The notes under the pieces: model-generated | Seen by the model: only the letters and a program-made list of their open reading frames with translations | The model's database searches: none | Told to the model about the DNA's origin: nothing | Made by a program: the position numbers and the translations under genes | From: Cloacimonetes bacterium UBA6097 | Lineage (GTDB): Bacteria > Cloacimonadota > Cloacimonadia > Cloacimonadales > Cloacimonadaceae | Length of the DNA stretch: 64,000 nt | Assembly: GCA_002435865.1 (NCBI GenBank) | Contig: DIWV01000014.1 | Coordinates: 12,160 to 76,159 of the forward strand | Direction: 5' to 3' | Shown here: piece by piece, positions 17,483-25,576 of the stretch | Layout: every line of letters starts with the position of its first letter | Position numbering within the stretch: position 1 is the first letter of the stretch

Positions 17483-18455
17483 TATAATAACTCTCGGACA
17501 CGGCAGCGGTGCAGCCTTAACCCGCCAGTTGATAAGTGAGGTTTTTGCCGGGAAGTTTAAACTTGCAGAACTTAATGATGCTGCCTGCATTGATAATCAT
17601 ATTACGGTTACAACTGATGCCTATGTTGTTAATCCTCTTTTCTTTCCGGGGGGAGATATCGGTAAGCTTTCCATAACAGGCACAGTTAATGATTTGAGCA
17701 TGAATGGCAGCGTACCTGCATATATTGTCGCCAGTTTTATTCTCGAAGAAGGTTTTAGTATTGAAAAGCTGAAACTTATAGCGGACTCTATGCAAAAGAC
17801 TGCAGAAGAAGCAGGCGTTAAAATAATTGCCGGTGATACAAAAGTGGTTGAAAAAGGCAAATGTGATGGTGTTTATATAACTACAACCGGGATTGGTTTT
17901 TTACCTGATGGTGTAAACTTAGCGGCAAAGAACATTAGCGAAGGTGACAAAATAATTGTCAATGGCAGTTTGGGTGATCACACAGTAGCAATCATAAATG
18001 CTCGTCAGAATTTGGGCTTAGATCCCGCTCCGGAAAGTGACTGTGCTCCTTTGCGGGAAGTTATCGAAATTTTATTAAATACAACCAAGTTTAAATTTGC
18101 CAGAGATGCAACCCGGGGTGGAGTCGCCACGATTCTTAATGAAATATATGAAGATACAGGTTTGGGTATGATAATCGAAGAAACTTCACTCCCGATTAAA
18201 GATTCTACAACAGCACTATGCGGATTGTTGGGCTTGGATCCTCTTTACATGGCTAATGAGGGAAAGCTTGTAGCTATAATATCTGAACCAAATAATGATA
18301 TGCTCAGCAGGCTGAAAGCTCACAAATATGGCAAAGATTCTGCTATAATTGGTAAAGTTACCAAAGAAGTGAAGGGTGTTTATCTCAGAACTGCCCTGGG
18401 AAGTCTAAGGCCTTTGCTGATGTTAGCATCTGATCCGCTGCCCAGGATTTGTTAA
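17472..18455 (+). CDS. hypE: Hydrogenase maturation protein HypE
   Basis: A 327-residue AIRS/PurM-type protein that accepts the carbamoyl group on its C-terminal cysteine and dehydrates it to thiocyanate. The end of the chain, DPLPRIC, carries the required final Cys. Other signatures are TLGHGSGAALTRQLI near the N-terminus, the ATP-site segment TTDAYVVNPLFFPGGDIGKL, and RDATRGGVATILNEI near residues 210-225. The ATG at 17472 lies inside the 3' end of hypD, so translation is probably coupled. Confidence 0.95.
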   Translation: MKNDIITLGHGSGAALTRQLISEVFAGKFKLAELNDAACIDNHITVTTDAYVVNPLFFPGGDIGKLSITGTVNDLSMNGSVPAYIVASFILEEGFSIEKLKLIADSMQKTAEEAGVKIIAGDTKVVEKGKCDGVYITTTGIGFLPDGVNLAAKNISEGDKIIVNGSLGDHTVAIINARQNLGLDPAPESDCAPLREVIEILLNTTKFKFARDATRGGVATILNEIYEDTGLGMIIEETSLPIKDSTTALCGLLGLDPLYMANEGKLVAIISEPNNDMLSRLKAHKYGKDSAIIGKVTKEVKGVYLRTALGSLRPLLMLASDPLPRIC

Positions 18456-18479
18456 TTTCAGGGTCAATCAGAGGATATT

Positions 18480-18836
18480 ATGCACGAAGGAGCTATAGTA
18501 AAATCACTGCTTGATATAGCCAATAAAAGCTTTACAGAATCTGAATTGAAAGAAGTTAACAGAGTAAAAGTTATCATCGGAAAATTCCACAATATAGTTA
18601 ATGAAGTAATGGAAATGCACTTTGATTTGATGAAAAAGGAAATTGCCGGTTTTGAACAGGCAATTCTTGAAATTGAAGAAAGAGATTTGATCATACAATG
18701 CAGGAAATGTCATAAGACAACCAGCCTTAATGATATTAATTTTGCCTGCTCTGATTGCGGTTCAACTGATACTGAATTGATTCATGGAAATGAGCTATAC
18801 ATTGCCTCAATCGAGGGAACCGATAACACAAAATGA
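18480..18836 (+). CDS. hypA: Nickel-delivery protein HypA
   Basis: A 118-residue protein beginning MHEGAIVKSL, where the N-terminal Met-His-Glu forms the nickel site. A zinc site follows with C74, C77, C90 and C93 (CRKC and CSDC). It works with HypB to load nickel into the large subunit. Length and motif spacing are standard. It is 24 nt from hypE, and its end lies 31 nt before the preferred hypB start. Confidence 0.93.
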   Translation: MHEGAIVKSLLDIANKSFTESELKEVNRVKVIIGKFHNIVNEVMEMHFDLMKKEIAGFEQAILEIEERDLIIQCRKCHKTTSLNDINFACSDCGSTDTELIHGNELYIASIEGTDNTK

Positions 18837-18867
18837 AATTTTAACTTTGGATATGAAGGAAGGATTG

Positions 18868-19524
18868 ATGAGCCAAAAAGAAATAAAAATAATGCAAAAA
18901 ATATTAAATGTCAACGACAGGATTGCTGATGATCTGCGTACTGAAATGAGTAAAAAGGGAATTGTTTATATCAATTTAATGAGTTCACCCGGTTCAGGCA
19001 AAACAAAGCTGCTGGAAAAGACTGCAGGAGCAATCAGGGATAAAATTTTTGTTATCGAAGGAGATATACAGACTACTCTGGATGCAGAACGATTAGCTGC
19101 AGCAGGAGTTGGAGTTTATCAGATTAATACAGGTCCTTTCGGAGGTGACTGCCATCTGGAAGCAGGATGGATTCGTTCAGCTTTGGAAGAAATTGAACTG
19201 GAAAATGTGAAATATCTGTTTGTTGAAAATATCGGCAATCTGGTTTGCCCCGCAGAGTTTGATGTGGGTGCCCATATTAATGTAGTAGTTCTGAGTGTAA
19301 CCGAAGGTGAAGAAAAACCACTCAAATATCCTTTGGCGTTTCGCAATTCACAACTGTGCCTGATTTCTAAAACAGATTTGCTGCCATATCTGGACATTGA
19401 CCTTGAGATGATGAAAGCGAACATGAGAAAAATCAATCCACAAATCAGGATAATAGAGTTATCCGCAAAGTCAGGCCAAGGCATACAGGATTGGCTGGAT
19501 TTTTTAGCAGAATACAAAACTTGA
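18868..19524 (+). CDS. hypB: Nickel-insertion GTPase HypB
   Basis: A 218-residue GTPase with P-loop SSPGSGKT near residues 39-46, EGDIQTTLDAERL near 64, and GGDCHLEAGWI, in which Cys and His form the metal site at the dimer interface. LLPYLDIDL and ELSAKSGQG follow in the G domain. I chose ATG 18868 because AAGGAAGG lies about 5 nt upstream; the in-frame ATG at 18784 is inside hypA. The N-terminus lacks the histidine-rich stretch and the CxxCGC motif of some HypB proteins, so it is the plain form. Confidence 0.94.
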   Translation: MSQKEIKIMQKILNVNDRIADDLRTEMSKKGIVYINLMSSPGSGKTKLLEKTAGAIRDKIFVIEGDIQTTLDAERLAAAGVGVYQINTGPFGGDCHLEAGWIRSALEEIELENVKYLFVENIGNLVCPAEFDVGAHINVVVLSVTEGEEKPLKYPLAFRNSQLCLISKTDLLPYLDIDLEMMKANMRKINPQIRIIELSAKSGQGIQDWLDFLAEYKT

Positions 19525-19610
19525 TCTCTCTTCATTTATTATAGAGTATGGGATTAATATTTTGGAACAAATAAAACCTATCAGCCGGTGAAAAAATACA
19601 CATTAATTTA

Positions 19611-19638
19611 TTGACATATTTATATACTTGTATAAAAT
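19611..19638 (+). promoter_or_regulatory. Promoter upstream of the CBS-domain gene
   Basis: TTGACA (19611-19616) is followed by 16 nt and TAAAAT (19633-19638). A TATAAA overlaps at 19631 but would have a 14-nt spacer. It implies a transcript with a leader of about 90 nt. Confidence 0.6.
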
Positions 19639-19644
19639 ATTAAA

Positions 19645-19736
19645 AAGAGTTACGCAGATTATGAATGGAAGTCAGTCGGGCGGATAATCTGCCCGGAATG
19701 CTTAATGTTAAACGCAACCACAAATAAGGAGTTGTT
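19645..19736 (+). promoter_or_regulatory. Leader with two mutually exclusive hairpins
   Basis: GCAGATTAT (19654-19662) is perfectly complementary to ATAATCTGC (19684-19692). The alternative hairpin pairs GGGCGG (19678-19683) with TCTGCCC (19689-19695, one G-U pair). The two share 19689-19692 and cannot form together. The ribosome site AAGGAG (19726-19731) lies downstream. This looks like a switch, but no known riboswitch class is recognised. Confidence 0.35.
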
Positions 19737-20192
19737 ATGAACAGAAAGTTAGAAGAAGTATTTCAAACCAGAAAAAATGTTATCTATTCGGTTACCGGTG
19801 ACACTACAATTAAAAATGCTGTTGATAAATTGAATATTCATAATATCGGTGCCCTGATGGTAATAAGTGAAAATGGGAGTATTGAAGGAATCTTCACTGA
19901 ACGAGATGTAATGAAAAAGCTTGCAGCTACCAATGAACTCGTTGGTCATTTACTGGTGAAAGATATCATGACAAAGAAAGAAAGCCTTATCATTATTAAT
20001 GGAGATGAATCAATCGCTGAAATCATGGATTTAATGTTAACCCAAAAGGTAAGGCATCTTCCGATTATTGACAAAGCGGGTGTTTTGCACGGTGTTATTG
20101 CAATGAGAGATGTTTTTAAGATTCTGTTAAAAGATGCAAAACGCGATACTGAAGACATGAAAGACTATGTGATGGGTAAATATCCTGCATAA
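19737..20192 (+). CDS. Tandem CBS-domain protein
   Basis: A 151-residue protein made of two CBS domains and little else. The first contains IGALMVISENGSIEGIFTER near residues 38-57, and the second contains HLPIIDKAGVLHGVIAMRD near 106-124. Paired CBS domains usually bind adenine nucleotides and regulate a partner. No output domain is present. It has its own promoter and leader 200 nt after hypB, so it is not clearly part of the hydrogenase operon. AAGGAG stands 5 nt before the ATG. Confidence 0.85.
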   Translation: MNRKLEEVFQTRKNVIYSVTGDTTIKNAVDKLNIHNIGALMVISENGSIEGIFTERDVMKKLAATNELVGHLLVKDIMTKKESLIIINGDESIAEIMDLMLTQKVRHLPIIDKAGVLHGVIAMRDVFKILLKDAKRDTEDMKDYVMGKYPA

Positions 20193-20369
20193 AACCTGAT
20201 AGCGTACATTAAAAAAAAGCAATTTACTTTTCAACCGATGAATGATTGTCATTCTTTCGCAGAAACGGGTGACAATCACATCGGGAGGACTAATAGAAAG
20301 AATTTATAACCTAAACTAATTCTATAATCTAGCCCAAATCACCTCACTTATTCCTTACTTGACGATAAG

Positions 20370-20442
20370 ATTCATCAGGGAGTCATCAGGGAGTCATCAG
20401 GGACTTAGTCCCTGATGACTCCCTGATGACTCCCCGAAAACT
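20370..20442. repeat. Palindromic array of 11-nt units (element B)
   Basis: Left arm: ATTCATCAGGG (20370-20380) and two copies of AGTCATCAGGG (20381-20391, 20392-20402). Centre: ACTTAGT. Right arm: two copies of CCCTGATGACT (20410-20420, 20421-20431), then the degenerate CCCCGAAAACT. Positions 20381-20431 form a perfect inverted repeat. It lies in the 377-nt gap between the CBS gene and ssnA. I see nothing else in that gap except a promoter at 20488. Confidence 0.88.
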
Positions 20443-20487
20443 CACTGCCTGAAGAGATGGTGGATATTGGAGCAAATAACAAATTAA

Positions 20488-20516
20488 TTGACAAGACTTC
20501 CCCTTATCCAGAATAG
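20488..20516 (+). promoter_or_regulatory. Possible promoter of the ssnA operon
   Basis: TTGACA (20488-20493) has a perfect -35 sequence. After 17 nt the -10 candidate is GAATAG (20511-20516), which is weak. It lies between the palindromic array and the ssnA start. Confidence 0.4.
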
Positions 20517-20569
20517 ATAATGAATTGATTTGCTATAACACTAAGCATATAATTGATATGGAGAAATAT

Positions 20570-21895
20570 ATGGAAAGCATCCTTATAAAAAACGGCATAA
20601 TCCTCACAGGAAATCCACAGCAAGCAGTCTTGTATGGTCACGAGCTTTTACTGGAAAACGGTAAAATCAGCAAAATTGCTGCTAAAGGTGAAATCAAAAA
20701 CTTCAACGGCAAAGAAATAGATGCATCCGGAAAAGTAGTCATGCCCGGCTTTATTAATGTTCATCACCACTTTTACAGTACGTTGGTAAGAGGCTTGGGC
20801 AAGGCTGCTCCTTCCAAAAACTTCAATGAAGTACTGGAAAATCTCTGGTGGAGACTGGATAAGAAACTCCTGATGGAAGATGTTTATTACTCTGCACTAA
20901 TATCAGCCATTGATGCAGCTAAACACGGTACAACCACAGTTATTGACCATCATGCCTCTCCGGGTGCAATTTTGGGTTCTCTGAATGAAATTGCCAAGAC
21001 TATCAAGCTTACAGGAATCCGCGCTAATCTCTGCTACGAAGTTACTGACAGAGACGGGGAATGCAAAACCCTGGACGGCATTAAAGAAAACGTGCAATGG
21101 CTGGAAAAAGTTCAGGCTGAGAAAAATGAATTCTTAAAAGGTCTTTTTGGTATGCATGCAGCTTTTACTCTGAGTGACAAAACCTTGGAATCTATCATGG
21201 TTGAAGGTGAGAAACTTGACTGCGGTTATCATATCCACGTGGCTGAAGCTGCCTCTGATGAGGAGTTTTCTCATAAGCACTTTGGTAAAAGTGTGGTGGA
21301 AAGGCTAAGAGAATTTAATCTTTTGAATGATAAAACAATTGCAGCGCATTGCGTGCATGTGGATGAAGAAGAGATGGAGATTCTGTCTTTTAAAAAGGTT
21401 GCAGTGGCACATAACCCCCAAAGCAACCAGAATAATGCAGTAGGAATTGCAGATGTAGTCAAGCTTGTGGGCAAAGGTATTTTAGTGGGACTCGGTACCG
21501 ATGCCATGACTATCAATATGCTGGAAGAACTCAGAGTCGGATTATGGGCACAGCACCTTAAGCACGATCCCTCGCAGGGTTTTATGGAAATTGCCAATAC
21601 GTTGCTTAGAAATAATGCTGTAATAGCCAACCGCTATTGGGATAATCAGTTAGGAATGCTGTCAGAAGGTAAAGCTGCTGACGTAGTTTTGATAGATTAT
21701 TATCCGCCCACTCCACTGGATGCCAATACCTGGCTGGGGCATGTTATATTCGGTATTTCACAGTCAACGGTTGATACAACCATTTGCGGCGGGAAAATCC
21801 TTTACCAGAATAAAAAACTGATGCTCGATATTGATGAAGCAGCAGTTGCTGCCAAATCCAGGGAATGCGCAGTCAAACTCTGGGACAGATTTTAG
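20570..21895 (+). CDS. ssnA: SsnA-type aminohydrolase
   Basis: A 441-residue metal-dependent amidohydrolase of the SsnA/chlorohydrolase group, almost the same length as E. coli SsnA. The metal site is read from GFINVHHHFYSTLVRG near residues 62-77, with later ligands in YHIHVAEA (near 222), AAHCVHVD and LGTDAM. SsnA genes usually sit in clusters with ygeY, hyuA/hydA and molybdenum hydroxylases linked to anaerobic purine or urate breakdown, and this is the case here. I chose ATG 20570, with GGAG 6 nt upstream; an upstream in-frame TTG at 20525 lacks support. It is the first gene of a six-gene operon ending at 28321. Confidence 0.88.
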   Translation: MESILIKNGIILTGNPQQAVLYGHELLLENGKISKIAAKGEIKNFNGKEIDASGKVVMPGFINVHHHFYSTLVRGLGKAAPSKNFNEVLENLWWRLDKKLLMEDVYYSALISAIDAAKHGTTTVIDHHASPGAILGSLNEIAKTIKLTGIRANLCYEVTDRDGECKTLDGIKENVQWLEKVQAEKNEFLKGLFGMHAAFTLSDKTLESIMVEGEKLDCGYHIHVAEAASDEEFSHKHFGKSVVERLREFNLLNDKTIAAHCVHVDEEEMEILSFKKVAVAHNPQSNQNNAVGIADVVKLVGKGILVGLGTDAMTINMLEELRVGLWAQHLKHDPSQGFMEIANTLLRNNAVIANRYWDNQLGMLSEGKAADVVLIDYYPPTPLDANTWLGHVIFGISQSTVDTTICGGKILYQNKKLMLDIDEAAVAAKSRECAVKLWDRF

Positions 21896-21905
21896 GAGAT
21901 AAATT

Positions 21906-23108
21906 ATGTACGAACAAATAATGGAAAAAGCCAAACAATATGAAAAGGAAACTACCCGTTTTTTATGTGACATGATAGGTCACCCCAGTTTTTCCACCAA
22001 AGAAAAAGATGTAATTGACTGTATCAAAAAAGAAATGGAAGCTGTTGGTTTTGACGAAGTTAGAATAGACGGTCTGGGCAACGTAATCGGACGTATAGGT
22101 ACAGGCAGGCACGTAATAGCCTTTGATGCTCATATAGATACAGTCTATGCAGGCGATATGTCTCTTTGGAAAACAGGCCCGTTCAAGGCAGAAGTAAAAG
22201 ACGGAATGGTTATCGGCAGAGGCAGTGTAGATCAGGAAAGCGGTATGGCATCAATGTTAACGGCAGCCAGAATAATCAAGGAATTGAATTTCAACGATAA
22301 ATTCAGCGTTTACTTCACAGGCACAGTAATGGAAGAAGACTGCGATGGATTATGCTGGCAATACCTGATTAAAGAAGAAAAACTGGTTCCTGAACTAGTG
22401 GTCATAACCGAACCGACAAATCTTAATATTTACCGTGGACACCGGGGTAGAATGGAAATGATGATTCATGTAAAAGGACTTTCCTGTCATGGTTCTGCAC
22501 CGGAACGCGGAGATAATGCAATTTACAAAATCAGCAGGATCGCTTTGGAGATAGAAAAACTGCACGATAAGCTTAAAAATGATGCTTTCCTTGGCAAGGG
22601 AAGCGTTGCCGTGACGCAGGTCTTCTTCTCCTCTCCGTCCCAGTGTGCTGTTCCTGATGCCGCATCCATTCAATTGGACAGACGCCTGACATACGGTGAA
22701 ACCAAAGACACAGCTGTCATGGAAGTAAAAGCAGCCTGCCGGAAAGCCGGATATCCGGAAGCGGATGTGGAAATTCTGATGTACGAAGAAGCTGCCTATA
22801 CCGGGCTTGTCTATCCAACGGAAAAGTATTATCCCACCTGGGTTTTACCGGAAAGTTCTCCCTGGCTGAAAACTGCTGAGCAGAGTTATGAGAAAGTTTT
22901 GGGTAAGAAACCATTTGTTGATAAATGGACGTTCAGCACTAATGGTGTGGCTATTATGGGCATGCATAATATTCCGTGTATCGGCATGGGTCCGGGTAAT
23001 GAGATATATGCTCATGCACCAAATGAAGCCTGTCCTGTAGAGCATTTGACCAAAGCTGCAGCTTTTTATGCAGCTTTCATTTATGCGTTGAATCAAAAGA
23101 GAGATTAA
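21906..23108 (+). CDS. ygeY: YgeY-type M20 family hydrolase
   Basis: A 400-residue zinc hydrolase of the ArgE/DapE (M20) family, matching the YgeY group that accompanies ssnA. Metal-binding blocks are IAFDAHIDTVYAGDM near residues 76-90, GRGSVDQESGMASM near 110, and the catalytic Glu region GTVMEEDCDG near 141. A final His lies near the C-terminus in IYAHAPNE. It would cleave an amide or carbamoyl-type intermediate from the ring-opened heterocycle; the exact substrate cannot be told. It starts 10 nt after ssnA, with TAGGAG before the ATG. Confidence 0.85.
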   Translation: MYEQIMEKAKQYEKETTRFLCDMIGHPSFSTKEKDVIDCIKKEMEAVGFDEVRIDGLGNVIGRIGTGRHVIAFDAHIDTVYAGDMSLWKTGPFKAEVKDGMVIGRGSVDQESGMASMLTAARIIKELNFNDKFSVYFTGTVMEEDCDGLCWQYLIKEEKLVPELVVITEPTNLNIYRGHRGRMEMMIHVKGLSCHGSAPERGDNAIYKISRIALEIEKLHDKLKNDAFLGKGSVAVTQVFFSSPSQCAVPDAASIQLDRRLTYGETKDTAVMEVKAACRKAGYPEADVEILMYEEAAYTGLVYPTEKYYPTWVLPESSPWLKTAEQSYEKVLGKKPFVDKWTFSTNGVAIMGMHNIPCIGMGPGNEIYAHAPNEACPVEHLTKAAAFYAAFIYALNQKRD

Positions 23109-23118
23109 CAGAGGGACA

Positions 23119-24276
23119 ATGTTTTTCAAGCATTATCGTTGTACAGGGTGCGGAAAAGAATACTCCCGGGATGAAGTGCGTTATCTGTGCCCCGACTGTA
23201 GCAAAAATTATAAGGCAGGAATGCCGTTAACAGGAGTTTTGGAAGCCATTTTTGACTATGATGCCATCGCAGAACAATGGAAAAAAAATCCTGATATAGA
23301 ACTCTTTTCTGCTGTTGAACAGGAATATTATCCCGAACTTCCGGTCGGTAACACACCATTATTCCGCTCTGCAAGGCTTGCTGAAGCAATCGGGTTGATG
23401 GATTTATTAATCAAGAACGATGGTCTCAATCCCAGCGGTTCACTTAAAGACAGGGCTTCACATCTGATGGTTGCAGAAGCTATCCGCCTCAAAGAAAAGA
23501 AGGTTGTAACAGCTTCCACAGGAAATGCAGCCTGTGCTCTGGCGGCCTTATGTGCCAGTGCAGGACTGGAAGCGGTGATTTTTGCTCCCAAGTCTGCTCC
23601 GCCTGCAAAGCTTATCCAGATAAAAGTGCATGGTGCAAAGCTGATTACTGTTGATGGCACCTATGATGATGCCTTTGCTGCTTCATTAGATTATACATCT
23701 AAAGAAGGCGGACTGAATCGTAATACCGCTTATCATCCGCTTACTATTGAAGGTAAGAAAACAGTCGGGCTGGAAATCTTCCTGCAAAACAATCAGAATG
23801 TTCCGGACTGGATTGTCGTCCCTGTCGGAGATGGTGTTATTCTTTCCGGAGTACACAAGGCATTTGTAGATTTGCAAAGAGCCGGAATTATCACCAGGCT
23901 GCCCAAGCTTTTATCTGTACAGGCAGAAAGCTCTGATGCTGTTACCCGTTACTTTGAGACAGGTACATATTCCGATGCTGTCAAACCCAATACCTTTGCT
24001 GATTCCATCTCAGTTAAAACACCCAGTAATGCTCACTGGGCTGTTCAAGCCCTGAAAGAATCAAATGGAACTTCTGTAACCGTAACAGATGAAGAAATAA
24101 GCAAGGCACAGCTATTACTGGCAAGAACCACTGGTGTGTTTGCCGAACCTGCTGCCTCAGCAGGACTAGCAGGACTCATCAAGGCAACAGGCAAACATAT
24201 TCTGTGCAGGCTGGACCAGGTGGTTTTGCTTGTTACAGGGCATGGGCTTAAAGACACCGGAGCAGTGAAAATATAG
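23119..24276 (+). CDS. Threonine-synthase-like PLP enzyme with N-terminal zinc ribbon
   Basis: A 385-residue fold-type II PLP enzyme. A zinc ribbon opens the chain (CTGCGKEYSRDEVRYLCPDC, residues 11-30). The PLP lysine is in NPSGSLKDRASHLM near residue 112, and the phosphate-binding loop is probably STGNAACALAAL near 135. Zinc-ribbon threonine synthases look like this. However, the neighbours ssnA, ygeY and hydantoinase normally occur with YgeX, a PLP diaminopropionate ammonia-lyase that lacks a ribbon. I therefore suspect that this enzyme removes ammonia from a hydroxy- or diamino-acid in the same pathway instead of making threonine. Family placement is firm and substrate is open. Confidence 0.8.
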   Translation: MFFKHYRCTGCGKEYSRDEVRYLCPDCSKNYKAGMPLTGVLEAIFDYDAIAEQWKKNPDIELFSAVEQEYYPELPVGNTPLFRSARLAEAIGLMDLLIKNDGLNPSGSLKDRASHLMVAEAIRLKEKKVVTASTGNAACALAALCASAGLEAVIFAPKSAPPAKLIQIKVHGAKLITVDGTYDDAFAASLDYTSKEGGLNRNTAYHPLTIEGKKTVGLEIFLQNNQNVPDWIVVPVGDGVILSGVHKAFVDLQRAGIITRLPKLLSVQAESSDAVTRYFETGTYSDAVKPNTFADSISVKTPSNAHWAVQALKESNGTSVTVTDEEISKAQLLLARTTGVFAEPAASAGLAGLIKATGKHILCRLDQVVLLVTGHGLKDTGAVKI

Positions 24277-24277
24277 C

Positions 24278-25576
24278 ATGAAAAAGCTTCTCATGAACGG
24301 ATTGATCTGGCAGGATACAGGTTTTATAAAACGGGATGTTCTGCTTAAAGACGGTAAAATTATAGCCATAGACGAAAATTTGCCCGAATCCAAAGCGAAG
24401 ATTATTGATTGCAGTGATGCGCTTATATTGCCAGGTATTGTAGATATGCATGTTCACGTTGGTGAAAAAACCGGCGGTCTTGCTTTGGCAGATGATTATG
24501 TTTCTTTGTCCATTCTTGGAGATTTATGCGGAATAGCAGCCATAGGAGCTTTTATAACAGAGACTTCTGATACACATCAAAAGCAGAAAACACTATGCAC
24601 TCAGTACATGGCTGCGAATGAAAAAGCTAATCTTGATTTTAAACAGAAAATTCACTGGCATCTTACTCCCACGGTTTCCGAACCACAGGATATCATTCCA
24701 TTACTAAGAGAAGGTTGCGACCTTAAGTTTTATACAACCTATAAAAATGCCGGAATCTACCGTTCATACAAGGAAATAGCTCGCTGGATGCAGGATCTGG
24801 AAAGCTATAAACCACGTATGTTAGTGCATTGTGAAGACGATGAAGTTGTGAGTGTTAGTTCTTCATACAATCCTTTTCATCATCCCTTTGACCATACAAA
24901 ACGGCGTCCTGAAAAGGCGGAAATAGTTGCAGTGGAGAAGGTGCTGGACCTTGCTGTACAGCATAATTACCCTGTGCATATTGTGCATGTCTCCACTCCG
25001 GAAGCAGCTTTACTGGTAAATCAAGCCAGGCAGTCCGCTCCTGTAACGTGTGAAACGGCTCCTCATTATCTGCTTTTAAATGAAGAATACCTGAAAAGAG
25101 AGGATGGACATCAATGGTTATGTACGCCACCCTTGAGAAGTGAAGCAACCAGAGGAAAACTGGTTGAGCTTCTGCAGGATGGACTTTTTGATGCCATAGC
25201 GACTGACCATTGTCCATATATAACTAAAGATAAAGATAGGTCTAAAGACAATCCTGAACAAGTACCGAGCGGTATTGCCGGTCTGGGTGCAACTTTCCCC
25301 CTTCTTTACGAAAACCTTGTCAGAAATGAGAAAATCACACTTGATGAGTTAATTACTCTAATCTCATCCAATCCTGCCAAATTAATGAATCTTTATCCTG
25401 AGTATGGAAAAATCAGAATCGGGAGTAATGCAAGCCTGATAATTCTGCAGAATAAAACTGACAGATTCACACACCACTTTGTTGTATCTTTATCAAATAC
25501 TCCTAATCCCTGGATGGATTTTTCTCATAATGTAAACTACCGCTGCAGCGAGGTCTATAATGAAAACTATGAATAG
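24278..25576 (+). CDS. Dihydropyrimidinase/hydantoinase-type cyclic amidohydrolase
   Basis: A 432-residue amidohydrolase of the dihydroorotase/hydantoinase group. The first metal ligands are in GIVDMHVHVGEK near residues 53-64. The lysine expected to be carboxylated is in DLKFYTTYKN near 150. Further ligands are in LVHCEDD, VHIVHVST and the catalytic Asp in ATDHCPY near 310. Such enzymes open five- or six-membered cyclic amide rings and commonly accompany ssnA and ygeY. It starts 1 nt after the previous stop and overlaps the next gene by 17 nt. The final 40 residues diverge from hydantoinases as far as I can judge. Confidence 0.84.
   Translation: MKKLLMNGLIWQDTGFIKRDVLLKDGKIIAIDENLPESKAKIIDCSDALILPGIVDMHVHVGEKTGGLALADDYVSLSILGDLCGIAAIGAFITETSDTHQKQKTLCTQYMAANEKANLDFKQKIHWHLTPTVSEPQDIIPLLREGCDLKFYTTYKNAGIYRSYKEIARWMQDLESYKPRMLVHCEDDEVVSVSSSYNPFHHPFDHTKRRPEKAEIVAVEKVLDLAVQHNYPVHIVHVSTPEAALLVNQARQSAPVTCETAPHYLLLNEEYLKREDGHQWLCTPPLRSEATRGKLVELLQDGLFDAIATDHCPYITKDKDRSKDNPEQVPSGIAGLGATFPLLYENLVRNEKITLDELITLISSNPAKLMNLYPEYGKIRIGSNASLIILQNKTDRFTHHFVVSLSNTPNPWMDFSHNVNYRCSEVYNENYE

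Noticed and set aside
18784..18867. Longer HypB N-terminus from ATG 18784
   Set aside because: It overlaps hypA, shows no His-rich or CxxCGC segment that would justify it, and AAGGAAGG points to ATG 18868.
20525..20569. Upstream TTG start for SsnA
   Set aside because: The extra residues are not family-like, there is no ribosome site, and GGAG 6 nt before ATG 20570 gives the usual SsnA length.
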